Source of the DNA: Ephemerocybe angulata
Lineage: Eukaryota; Basidiomycota; Agaricomycetes; Agaricales; Psathyrellaceae
Assembly: GCA_013368325.1 (NCBI GenBank)
Contig: JAACJK010000075.1
Location: 1 to 64,000 of the forward strand
Length of the DNA: 64,000 nt
Reading direction: 5' to 3'
Positions 52,512 through 63,036 of this stretch are shown here, piece by piece. The position numbers and the translations under genes were made by a program. The notes under the pieces are model-generated. The model searched no databases and was not told the origin of the DNA. It saw only the letters and a list, made by a program, of their open reading frames with translations. Position 1 is the first letter of the stretch. Every line of letters begins with the position of its first letter.

Positions 52512-55469
52512 TCACTTGCCAGACCGACGGGATTTCGTCGAGGAGGGCCCACCTCGGGTGGGTCTTGCCTTCAGAATACCAAACAAATCCCCGCCTTCTT
52601 CGTTGGCTTGGAGAGGGGTAGGAGTCGCCACGCGTGGACGCTTCACCGAAGGGCCATCGTCCGTGTCTTCTTGTGGATTGGACCCACGCTTCACGCCTTT
52701 GGCTTGACCCGCGCCATCTTCTTCGCGCCCACGCTTCTTGGGCTCATCCGAGCCTGGCAGTTCCACGAGCTGAATGGGACCCCACGCGTTCCGACTGTCT
52801 TCGAGGAAGGCGAAGAAATTCAAAAAGTGCCAAGCGATTTGCGCGTATGTCCCCTTGTCAGTGACCTTGTCGGGCGACCGTTTCTGATACTGCGCCAGCA
52901 GATTGTTACCGAGAGTTTTCCAAGGATCCATAAACTCAGTAAGGCCAGGGTGGAGAGCAGCGTCCAGCTTCTGAGGAAATCCTTTACGAATTATTCGGTG
53001 CCTGGGAGCGTTAGAGTCCTTCTCGATAACGGGCTGAAAGACTTCCTTCTCGGTGCACCAGACTACTGACGCTTGATGACCGACTTTCACCGCCCCAATG
53101 TAGAACCCGATCCACCAGAGCGACTCTAAGTCGTGCTGTAGATTATGTACGACGCCGTCCTCGCCCGCTGCTGCTTCGGCCCGGGTTTTGGAGCCGGGCG
53201 CTTTATCTTCTGCGGCTTGTTCAAGTTGCAGGTACAGTCCACATTGAAGCTCAGTTGCCATAAAATACGGCGTTCCCTGAGCGACTCAGTGAGAGGGTTG
53301 GACCGCGTGAAGAAAGAGTCGTGCTTACCGTCTTCCAATTTCCCCTTGCCTTCTGGCCATGGGATGGAAATTCCTTGGCGTACTCCAGGTCGGCCAGCTT
53401 CAGGCACCATTTCCCGTCACTTTCCTTCATTGCGAGGACATTTCCCGTGCTGATATCCCTGTGGATCCACCCAGCGCAAAACATGAGAATAAGCACTGAT
53501 ATGAGTGGTGGTCGGCGATTCGTGAGTAACGGGAATCGGAAACGATAAATGGTAGCAGACTGACCTGCAGAAGCCTGACGGAGGGTATCGACAGCATCTC
53601 CAAAAGTGGGAACATGCGACACACGAGTGCACACTTCATCAAAGTAGAAGAAACAACGTTTCTTCTGAGCAAATTCTGTGTGAATCTTCCCGCCCATTTT
53701 GAATTGAAGCGCGGACTTTGGAACAGGCGCGACCCGTGACGCGGGGGTGGACTGATACTTGGATTGGTTTCTCTGAGTCTTCAGCGGAGACATGGATACG
53801 GCCTCGACAGGAGCCTCAATGAAGATCGACGGCGAAGCCCAAGTGTCCTTAGCCACCGATTTGCTGAGGGGGCCTTCAAAGTGCTCTCGGATTCGCAGAA
53901 AGCGTTCCTGATATTTTTTGTTCGTGGTCAGAGTCTCCAAGTCATCCAGCCGGGAAGGCGGGAACTTCGCCAAGCACGGGTGGTCTCTCCAGGGCTGCGG
54001 GCCGCCTACAAAATCGTCGATGCTTGTGAAAATTTTATCCTGGATTTGCTTCTCCGTGTCTGCCGGTCCATCGATCCAAACGTCCTTGATGATAATCTCC
54101 TTCGGGGTAACGTTGTCGGCCAGGGCTTTTCCTTCGAAGTTGGCGACTTCGACGGCTTTCCATACCCGTGTTGTCCGACCAGACAACCTTTTGGATCGGC
54201 ATTCTTCCACGATGCCAGTCGTCATGAAGAAGCGGCTGGAGCCCGCAGAATCGCCTGGGAACCGATAGATATAGCCAGGATCGTGGTATTTCTTGGGGTA
54301 TAAGACGATGTTGGGGTTGAATCCAAGATTCTCGTCGCTTGCTGATAGCAAGGAGATCATGACGCCAATGAACCGTTCGGGATGCTGGGCCAGTCTAACC
54401 TCAGTTTGAAAGCACGAATGAATCAAAGGACAGCGCACCTTTATCAAGCTGAAAGAACTCGCTTTGGCGGAATGATTACGGGAGAAATACCAAAGGGAAA
54501 CGCGGTCGTCCTCAATGGTTATCTGGCGACGTGTCATTAGCGGCATGCGCAACTACAAGTTTGCCCACTTACTCCATACATAAAATCGCGACGAACATCG
54601 CCGTTCATTATCTGATTGCACGCGGCTAGCAGTTGCCTCCGATTCTACAAGATGATGAGCTACAAGATAGTAGCTTGAAGTGAGCGAACGTACCTGCTTC
54701 ACTTCGCTCTCATTCGTGCTGAGCTTGAACTCGAAAGGAACGATAACCCGATGTGACTCTAGCTTGTCTCCGTTTCCGTCCGAGTAATCGGCCCCGTCGA
54801 GAATGCAGGCATCGATTTTGAAGTTGCACCCGGCGACTGGTGAACTGAGCCAGCGATTTGGGCAGTCGTAGACGTGGAGACGGCTCGGCAGAGGACCTGC
54901 CAACTCGGACTTTTTGGAGGCTATAGACCTCGCCTCTTTGTTCACTACCGTCTTGATTGCTTCCCCAATAAGTGAGATATGCCTATAGGCTACTGCCTCG
55001 CTACGTCCCGTCGTCGAGGGCTTTTCTTGAAACTCGGTGAAAACGAGTTTAGAACCGGTAGGAGTACTCTTCTTGAGATGAGCCGGGTGTCCCTTCAAGG
55101 AAGTGATGACTTTGTCCTTCAAATCGTCGCCAACCTTTGGGAGATAGTGTTCGATGAAAACCTCGGACGTGCAATAAACGAACTCCTGGGTCATCGCCGT
55201 AGCGATGTCCTCGCGAAGTTGGGTTTGTTCGACTCCTGCAGGCGCTGGATCTCTGGCACGGCGAGGCGTTTCACTAGGGGGGAATGTTAGTTGATGCCGC
55301 AATGTCCAAAGTTCTTAATTACTTTGGGACTACAAAGGCAGAATGGGCTTTGGAACGCGGGGTTCGCGGCGGTGTGCTAGTCTGAGGTGAGTTCTGCGAT
55401 CAAAGCCATATAATACTACATAACTTACGTGGCGGCAGGAGAAGCGGTGCCAGAAGGCGGTTTCTCCAT
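52512..55469 (-). CDS. FunK1-type fungal protein kinase, copy A
   Basis: Eight minus-strand exons (55469-55429, 55381-55334, 55273-54694, 54644-54573, 54522-54439, 54399-53565, 53495-53329, 53276-52512) sum to 2592 nt (863 residues) with consistent phases. Family hallmarks are an N-terminal FunK1 region (DRVSLWYFSRNHSAKASSFS), IIIKDVWID (VAIK-like Lys), RCFFYFDEVCTRVSHV, the catalytic loop GWIHRDISTGNVL, LADLEYAKEF in place of DFG, GTPYFMATELQ in the activation/APE region and the signature HDLESLWWIGFYIG. The C-terminus carries bipartite basic stretches (KKRGREED ... KRPRV, STKSRRSGK), likely nuclear localisation signals. FunK1 kinases are fungus-specific and expanded in Agaricomycetes; targets are unknown. 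A tandem duplication of the first exon provides an alternative upstream ATG at 55593. Confidence 0.88.
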
Positions 55470-55596
55470 CTTATCCATGGGCGGGGTTCCCGGCGGTGTG
55501 CTAGTCTGAGGTGAGTTCTGCGATCAAAGCCATATAATACCACATAACTTACGTGGCGGTAGGAGAAGCGGTGCCAGAAGGCGGTTTCTCCATCTT
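55359..55596 (-). repeat. 124-bp tandem duplication of first exon plus intron of FunK1 copy A
   Basis: Copies at 55359-55472 and 55483-55596 (period 124) each contain, on the minus strand, ATGGAGAAACCGCCTTCTGG, the donor GTAAGTTATGT, the whole 47-nt intron and the start of exon 2. They differ at only a few positions. The outer copy, if spliced, runs out of frame into the inner exon, so the inner ATG (55469) is the more likely start. Confidence 0.9.
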
Positions 55597-56716
55597 TAAG
55601 ACTCGGGATTAGCTTGCGAGTAAAAAATGGGGGGAGGAAAGCTAGGATCGTCGTGGTACAGGTTCAAGTGGCAAGACGCGTTTATATAAGCCCTGTCAAC
55701 ACGCCATCAAAGTCATTGTTCTCCTGCACGTGGGCTTCACGTGGGCGTTCGGTTTTGTGCCACAATCCGTGTGAAACTTAAAGCAACCTGAAGGGTCTTC
55801 AAGTTCTGCACTGAGGGACTTAATCGAATCGCCTCTACCAGCTCGAGCTCGTCCAAATTTTGACTTCAGATACAACCAAAGTGGTTCAGTGACGGGCCAG
55901 AGAACCCGTTCTCTTCACGTTCTTGAAAACCCCATGTGCGCGGTGCGTCAAATAATTGTGCGTCCCCATCGAAACAACTAGAATGGTGCTCAGCTGTCGA
56001 TTGACGCTTTGACCCACGATAATCGACAGGCCCTATCTTGGGCTGACCGCAAACCTGGGTCTACTTGCCTTGATACTTGGAGTGCGGACCCAAAATCTTT
56101 CGGTGGTCCACGCTTGGTCCAAGCAGGACCACATGCTTCGTCGCCATTCCTCGTCAGGCTACCTTCCCTCGCTTTGCCTATTGTGATGGCAGGCAATGAT
56201 TTTAAAATACCTCTTCACCAGCTTGTCTCGATCCCGGCCAAGTTTTTATCGAAAGGCGACTAAAGCGGTGCGGGAGCCATCAATGCGAACCCTTCGTTCT
56301 CTCATTCGCAACACCACTAGTTGTGGTGCGGCACTGGACAATAATTGTGCACCCCATCGAATGAACTAGGACTCAGAGCTCGGCTGCAGATCGAGGCTAA
56401 CATACCCCATCCGCGGCTCACTGAATGCCTGACAGCTATTTGAACTTTCGTGATCCCGTCTTGGAGTGCGATGTTGCCGGTTGCCGCACTCCTCTTGAAG
56501 GCGATGGTCCATGCAGCACCATCCTTCGTCGCCATGCCGCTACCCGCCCCTTGCTTTGCCTATTGTGATGTATTTTAGTAGTCCTCTGCCCATGCAGGCT
56601 TTGTTGTCCCGCTGACGAACTGCCCAGGGTATATAACGACCACTTTACAGCCTTCAAAAATCATTCTCCCCTCCATCCGTCCACCCGACAGCACGATAAA
56701 CACCCACCAGCACAAA
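55597..56716. other. Intergenic with a diverged direct repeat of about 385 bp
   Basis: AATAATTGTGC near 55951 recurs at 56340, both followed by CCCCATCGAA, and CTTTGCCTATTGTGATG near 56172 recurs near 56554. The spacing is 380-390 bp. Short frames on both strands are not supported as genes. Confidence 0.55.
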
Positions 56717-57154
56717 ATGGCCTCTCCATCGCATCCAGGCCTCAAAATGGCATCACCATCGCTCTCAGGCCTCCCCGAAGAACTCAAGAGGATGGTTCTC
56801 TCCTTCTGTGATGCGCCGGCTCTGCAGTCCGCGAGCCGAACGTCAACCGCATTCCATAGCGAAGCAGAACGACTCCTCTACGGGACGATCTCTCTGCACC
56901 ACTGTCGCCCACAGTCATTCGCTTGCCTTAAGACGCTGGCGCTGAACAAGGCAAAGGCGAACCTCGTTCGGACTCTCGCCGTCACGCTCCCGGGTGAGGA
57001 CAATGAGCTCCCCGAAAGTGAGGATGAATCGGCCGCCAGTGGGGAGGTTGCAGACCGGACGGCGGAGTCTCCAGCTCAGGACTCAGAGCCGTTGGCAGGT
57101 AATGAATTAGGTTCAGAATCTGAGAATGTATCGGACGACGGGTCAACTTTGTAA
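56717..57154 (+). CDS. Short F-box protein, probably truncated
   Basis: 145 codons, no intron needed. Residues about 17-60 (LSGLPEELKRMVLSFCDAPA LQSASRTSTAFHSEAERLLYG TISL) match the N-terminal F-box module of longer Agaricomycete proteins, and CLKTLALNKAKANLVRTLAV resembles the region that normally follows. It then turns into an acidic, disordered tail and stops, where family members usually continue for several hundred residues. The N-terminus has a 30-bp tandem duplication (MASPSHPGLK, MASPSLSGLP). It may be a truncated remnant or a short competitive SKP1 binder. Confidence 0.6.
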   Translation: MASPSHPGLKMASPSLSGLPEELKRMVLSFCDAPALQSASRTSTAFHSEAERLLYGTISLHHCRPQSFACLKTLALNKAKANLVRTLAVTLPGEDNELPESEDESAASGEVADRTAESPAQDSEPLAGNELGSESENVSDDGSTL

Positions 57155-57297
57155 GACGATGATGACATGGACACCCTTGTATCCGATTTCCCCGGCTGTA
57201 GCAGACTGTAGCAATACGATTCATTTACACTATAATACAAATACAACCCAGTTCTATCAGAATCTATTATAGAACGAGGATACGAGGCGCGAAGTCA

Positions 57298-59969
57298 TCA
57301 CTTGCTAGAGAGAGATCCCTGCTTGGAACGCTTGCCGTGGGTGGGTCCTGCATTTAGAATACCCCTTAAATCCCCGCCTCCTCCGTCGCCTTGAAGCAGA
57401 ATAGAGGTCACCACTCGGGGGCGCTTCAGCGAACGACCAGCGTCCGAATCTTCAGGCCGGTCGACTCCAGGCGCCACGCCCTTGTCGTCAAACACCTCAT
57501 CATCCTCGCGCGCCCGCTTCTTGGACTCCCCTCCTCCCGATGTGATTGGAATAGGCCCCCATTTATCCCGGGTTTTTTCGAGACTCCCGAAGATATCTAC
57601 GAAAAGCGCGCACATGAGTGCATATGTGGACTTGTCGGTGACTTCGGCTGGCGACCTGGTCGAATAGACTCTATGCAGGACGCGCTGAAGTTTGCTCCAG
57701 GAATCCATGAATTCTTCGAGATCTGGGTGGAATGAATCGAGCAAGGCCTGGGGAAACTTTGCGTCGGAGTTGATCATGATACGGTGTCGATAACTCGCGG
57801 GATTCCTGTCGAAGTGGTCCTGGAAGATTTCCCAGTTTTTGCACCAATCGATGGACTCTTTTCGACCGGTCTTTATGGCCCCAAGGTAAAACACAATCCA
57901 CCAGAGCGACTCCAGGTCATGTTGGAGGTTATGGACGATGTCCATCACCTCCTCCTTCCTTGCAACCGCGTTCGTCCTGTAGTCGCCTGACTCGTACAGT
58001 TGGTACAGCTCGGCAAGGTCAGACGGTTGGGGAGGCTTGACGTATTGTGAAAAGTTGGTTTGAAGCTCGGTTGCCATGAAAAAGGACGTCCCCTGAGAGG
58101 TCCGTTAGGGCTTGTTAGGTTTTGGATACGACGCGGACTACTTACGATATTCCCATTGTCCCTAGCTTCTCGAGCGGAGGGCGGGAATGGTATCGCATAT
58201 TCGAGATCGGCCAACTTCAGTACCCACCCCTCGCCATTCTCCTCTACAGCCAAGAGGTTCCCTGTGCTGATGTCTCGGTGAATCCATCCGGCGCAGAACA
58301 TCAAAATGAGAACTAGAAGCAGGATGCGGTTTGAGCGACGTGGAGGAAGAATCAAGGAAGAATGGGAAGCAAACAGACATACCTGTAGATGCTTGGCGGA
58401 TAATATCCACGGCATCTCCAAAGACTGGGACATGCGACACCCGAGTGCACACGTCGTCGAACATGAAGAAACACCTTCTCTTCGGGGCGAATTCTGTGGG
58501 AATCACCTCGCCCGTTTCTTGTTCAACACGCCCGGTCCGAGTGGTCGAAGCCCATGTCTTCTCGGCGACCGATTTACTAGGGGCACCTTGAAAATCCTCA
58601 CGGATCTGTAAGAAACGTTCTCGATACTTCTTGTTCGCGACGAGAGACTGGAACGCATCGAAATGAGCGGGCTTCATCTTCGCCAGGCACGGGTGGTCCC
58701 TCCAGGGCTCCGGACCTTCTAAGAAATCATCGATGCTCTTGAACACTTTATCCTGGATTTCCTTCTCAGTCTCAGCCTTGGCATCGATCCAGACGTCCTT
58801 GATGATGACCTCCTTCGGTGCGACTTTAGGAACCAAGTCGTCGCCTTCAAAGTTCGCGACTTCGACAGCCTTCCACACTCGGGTTGTCCCCCAGGATAAC
58901 GTTTCAGAACTGGCTTCCTGTACGACGCCCGTCGTCTTGAAGAAGCGGCTGCGGCCCGCAGAATCGCCTGGGAACCGATAGATGAAGCCGGGATGGGCGT
59001 GTTTCTTGGGGTATAAGGCAATGTTGGGGTTGAGTCCTAGATCCTCGTCGCTTGCCGAAAGCAAGGAGACCAAGACGCGAACGAGCTGGTCAGGATTCTG
59101 TATCACAGTCTCGTTTCAATATCAGAACACGGGTGACCAAGTGAAAAGCGTACCTTCATCAAGCTGAAGGAGCTTGCTTTGGCCGAATGAGTGCGAGAGA
59201 AGTACCAAAGGGAGACACGATCGTCTTCATTGGTTATCTGGTAACGTGTGAACAATGGTACACAAGAGCGCAATGACTGTCGACGCACCCCATACACGAA
59301 ATCTCGGCGAGCATCGCCGTTCATAATACTATTGACAGCTGCGAACAGTTTCTCCCAATTCTACACCACGCGATAAGCCTTTGGTTCACAGGAAACTACA
59401 TAGCAAGTGGAACGTACCTGTCTAACATCTCCCTCCGTCGCTTCAAGCGCGACCTCGAGAGGAACGAGAATCCGATGAGTTGGCAGCTTACTCCCGCTGT
59501 CATGTAAACAGTGAACGCCTTCTAGCAGACATGCATCGACTTTGAACTTGTTGCCCACAGCCACACCAAAGCTGAACCTGCGATCGGGGTGGGCGTAGGG
59601 ACGAGCCTGGCTCGGGTGAGGATTGCAGGAGGCGGATTCAAGTGGCTCAGATAACCCGCTTCTAGATAAGTTTGCCTCTTGCACTAGAACCTCTCGTATC
59701 CTCTCCCCAATGTCCATGATACGTGCGAAATGGGATGGCACCTTGCTGATAAATGCCCAAGAATTCTCCGAGAGGTCGCCACTTTCAGTCGTGGAATCGG
59801 TTTGGGAAGTCTCCTTGAGGACGCCGCCAGCAAGCGGAGAGTCGAGCACCTTGGCCACCAAGCCCTCCTTTGGTGTCGGGAGGTAGTGTGTGATGAACAT
59901 TTGGGCTTCACAGTGACGCAGGTCCTGGGCCATAGCGTCGGCCATTCTAGCCTCTGACTCGGAATCCAT
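57298..59969 (-). CDS. FunK1-type fungal protein kinase, copy B
   Basis: Minus-strand gene with the exon layout of copy A. The first recognisable exon (59969-about 59418) begins MDSESEARMADAMAQDLRHC. The next exons encode the NSIMNGDARRDFVYGVRRQS segment and RVSLWYFSRTHSAKASSFSL. A long exon (about 59106-58380) encodes IALYPKKHAHPGFIYRF, VIIKDVWID and RCFFMFDDVCTRVSHVPVFG. Then come GWIHRDISTGNLL, LADLEYAIPF, and a last exon with MATELQ, HDLESLWWIVFYLGAIKTG and basic C-terminal signals (SKKRARED, LKRPRVV, GKRSKQ). Core motifs are intact. It is clearly diverged from copy A in the C-terminal third (YQLYESGDYRTNAVARKEEV versus unrelated sequence). A further 5' exon, as in copy A, may lie between 59970 and 60090; I could not place it. 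Confidence 0.82.
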
Positions 59970-60968
59970 TCTGTCAATGCTAGTTTGACAGACGCGGCGA
60001 GCAAGGTACTAGAGACTGTGGTGGAAGTTCAGGCTCCAGAGTCGCGACGAGCCTTTGCGGACGAGAAGAAATATAAAGACCTTTCAAGACGAGGGTTGTG
60101 GTTTGGTCAAGGCGCGTTGCCTCCAGCCCTCGGATCAATCATCAGCTAGCATTGTTCCCACATCCTCAACGCCACCGGCAAGCGCTTGCTGTGAGTCCTG
60201 ACTCGCCTTGGACTCGCCTGAGGTCTCTACTAAAGGTTCAAGGCATAAAGAAAACACACACGACAATTAGACAAACTAATAGAAGTCAAACGTAGATGCT
60301 TCGAGTACTGGCCCCAGGGTCCGTCCTCCAAGTGAGTGTTTGTTTCTTTGGTCTCTACTGTGCAAAGCCTAAGGCACCCTTCCTCAAGGTCCCTCACGAA
60401 GCCCCAACGCCCCTCTGAGTCTCAACCCACACCACCCTCGAGAAAATAAGTCTCACGGGGCCATTATATAAAGCTCTCTAAAAGTACAAATATATACGAG
60501 GGTAAGGCGCCGCGGCGGAAAACAAGAGGTATGGGTACCGAGTATGTACATGTGTATCGGTATTGGACTTGGTAGTGGTATTGCGGGTATTAGGATTAGG
60601 AATCTTGAACGAGTTCGGAATAACTGGTAAATGACTGAGCGAGTAAGTGGATGGATTAACGAATGAATGAATGAATGGATGGATGAATGGATGAATGGAT
60701 GATAGGCAGATGCAAGGATAGTGCGATGAGACGAGAAACACGAAACACGAAACGCGAACCGAGAAACCGAGAGAGAGAGAACGACATACGCAGCTGTCGA
60801 TAATACGGACATATGCAGCCAAAAGAGAACAAAAAACAAAAAACAAAACACAAAACAAAACCTCAAGAAAAAAAGAAAATCAAACCAAACCAGACCGAAA
60901 AACCAACCTCAAAACCGATTCCACGCCCCACTATTCACAAGCCCCTCCGGAATCTTCGGCACAGGCGG
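59970..60968. other. Intergenic; microsatellite and A-rich tract
   Basis: No gene supported. GAAT/GGAT tetranucleotide repeats lie at about 60659-60703, and a CAAAA/AAAAC-rich strand-biased tract at about 60824-60905. Long frames on the minus strand here are translations of these simple repeats. Confidence 0.7.
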
Positions 60969-63036
60969 CCCCTTCAGCCATATATTAGAACGATCGGGGC
61001 AACTATTGATCTCAACTCTGCTCGAAAGAACATCCTACACAATTCTGCGACCGCCGCCAGTTAGTATCCTCGCTTACTCTGCACGCACCAGTATTATCTA
61101 TTAAGAGCGGGCATGATGGTGCCATTGGGTCGTCGCGTCCCAGTTCTGCGATAGTCTTGAGATGCCTGCAAGGTTCAAATGCAGATGCGCTTCGAAATAT
61201 GCACGTAGCGACTCTTTGCACTGGAACGATAAGCGGTAGCAGTCAAATTCACCATAGTAGAATACATGAGACAGGCAGAAGAAACACTAAACATATACAA
61301 TACATAGACGCGTGGCAATAAACGAAACGATAGCACTTGAATAGAACTTGGAATGCGAGGCACGGTAAGGATCACTTGCCAGACCGACGGGATTTCGTCG
61401 AGGAGGGCCCACCGCGGGTGGGTCTTGCCTTCGGAATACGAAACAAATCCCCGCCTTCTTCGTTGGCTTGGAGAGGGGTAGGAGTCGCCACGCGTGGACG
61501 CTTCACCGAAGGGCCATCGTCCGTGTCTTCTTGTTGATTGGACCCACGCTTCACGCCTTTGGCTTGACCCGCGCCATCTTCTTCGCGCCCACGCTTCTTG
61601 GACTCATCCGAGCCTGGCAGTTCCACGAGCTGAATGGGACCCCACTTGTTCCGACTTTTTTCGAGGAAGCCCAAGTACTTCAAAAAGTGCCAAGCGATTA
61701 CCGCGTATGTCCCCTTGTCAGTGACCTTGTCGGCCGACCGTTGCTGATACAGCACCACCATATTGTTACGGAGGGTTTTCCAATGAGCCATAAACTCAGT
61801 AAGGCCAGGGTGGAGAGCAGCGTCCAGCTCCTCAGGAAATCCTTCAAGCATTATTTGGTGCCTGGGAGCGTCAGGGTTCTTCTCGATAACGGGCTGAAAG
61901 ACAGCGTTTTTCCTGCACCAGAGTTCTGACGCTTGGTGACCGATTTTCACCGCCCCAATGTAGAACCCGATCCACCAGAGCGACTCTAGGTCGTGCTGTA
62001 GATTATGAACGACGTCGTGCAACTGCGCTGCTGCTCCGGTCTGGGTTTCGGAGTCGGGTTCTATCAATTCTAAGGTTTTTTGAGGTTGCAGGTACCGTCC
62101 ACGTTGAAGCTCAGTTGCCATAAAATACGGCGTTCCCTAAGCGACTCAGTGAGGGGATTGGACCGCGTGAAGAAAGAGTCGTGCTTACCGTCTTCCAATC
62201 TCCCCTTGCCTTCTGGCCAGGAGATGGAAATTCCTTGGCGTACTCCAGGTCGGCTAGCTTCAACAACCATTTCCCGTCACTTTCCTTCATTGCGAGGACA
62301 TTTCCCGTGCTGATATCCCTGTGAATCCACCCAGCGCAAAACATGAGAATAAGCACTGATATGAGTGGTGGTCGGCGATTCGTGAGTAACGGGAATCGGA
62401 AACGATAAATGGTAGCAGACTGACCTGCAGAAGCCTGACGGAGGATATCGACAGCATCTCCAAAAGTGGGAACATGCGACACACGAGTGCACACTTCATC
62501 AAAGTAGAAGAAACAACGTTTCTTCGGAGCAAATTCTGTGTGAATCTCCCCGCTCATTTTGAATTGAAGCGCGGACTTTGGAACAGGTGCGACCTGTGAC
62601 GCGGAGGTGGACTGATACTTGGATCGGTTTCTCTGAGTCTTCAGCGGAGACATGGATACGGCCTCGACAGGAGCCTGAGTGAAGATCGACGGCGAAGCCC
62701 AAGTGTCCTTGGCCACCGATTTGCTGAGGGGGCCTTCAAAGCGCCCTCGGATTCGCAGAAAGCGTTCCTGGTATTTTTTGTTCGTGATCAGAGTCTCCAA
62801 GTCATCCAGCCGGGAAGGCGGGAACTTCGCCAAGCACGGGTGGTCTCTCCAGGGCTGCGGGCCGCCTACAAAATCGTCGATGCTTTTGAAAACTTTATCC
62901 TGGATTTGCTTCTCCGTGTCTGCCGGTCCATCGATCCAAACGTCCTTGATGATGATCTCCTTCGGGGTAAGGTTGTCGGCCAGGGCTTTTCCTTCGAAGT
63001 TGGCGACTTCGATGGCTTTCCATACCCGTGTTGTCC
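60969..63036 (-). repeat. Segmental duplication of FunK1 copy A (partner about 52112-54170)
   Basis: Coding exons, introns and 3' flank match the copy A region with high identity. Left boundaries are at 60969 and 52112. Toward the right the match to copy A stops at about 63036 (in TTGTCC before the AACGTTTCAG block), after which the sequence follows copy B. Confidence 0.85.

Noticed and set aside
60453..60866. Minus-strand ORFs of 126-137 codons (Phe/Ser/Ile/His-rich)
   Set aside because: They translate tetranucleotide and A-rich simple repeats; no start context, splice partner or domain.
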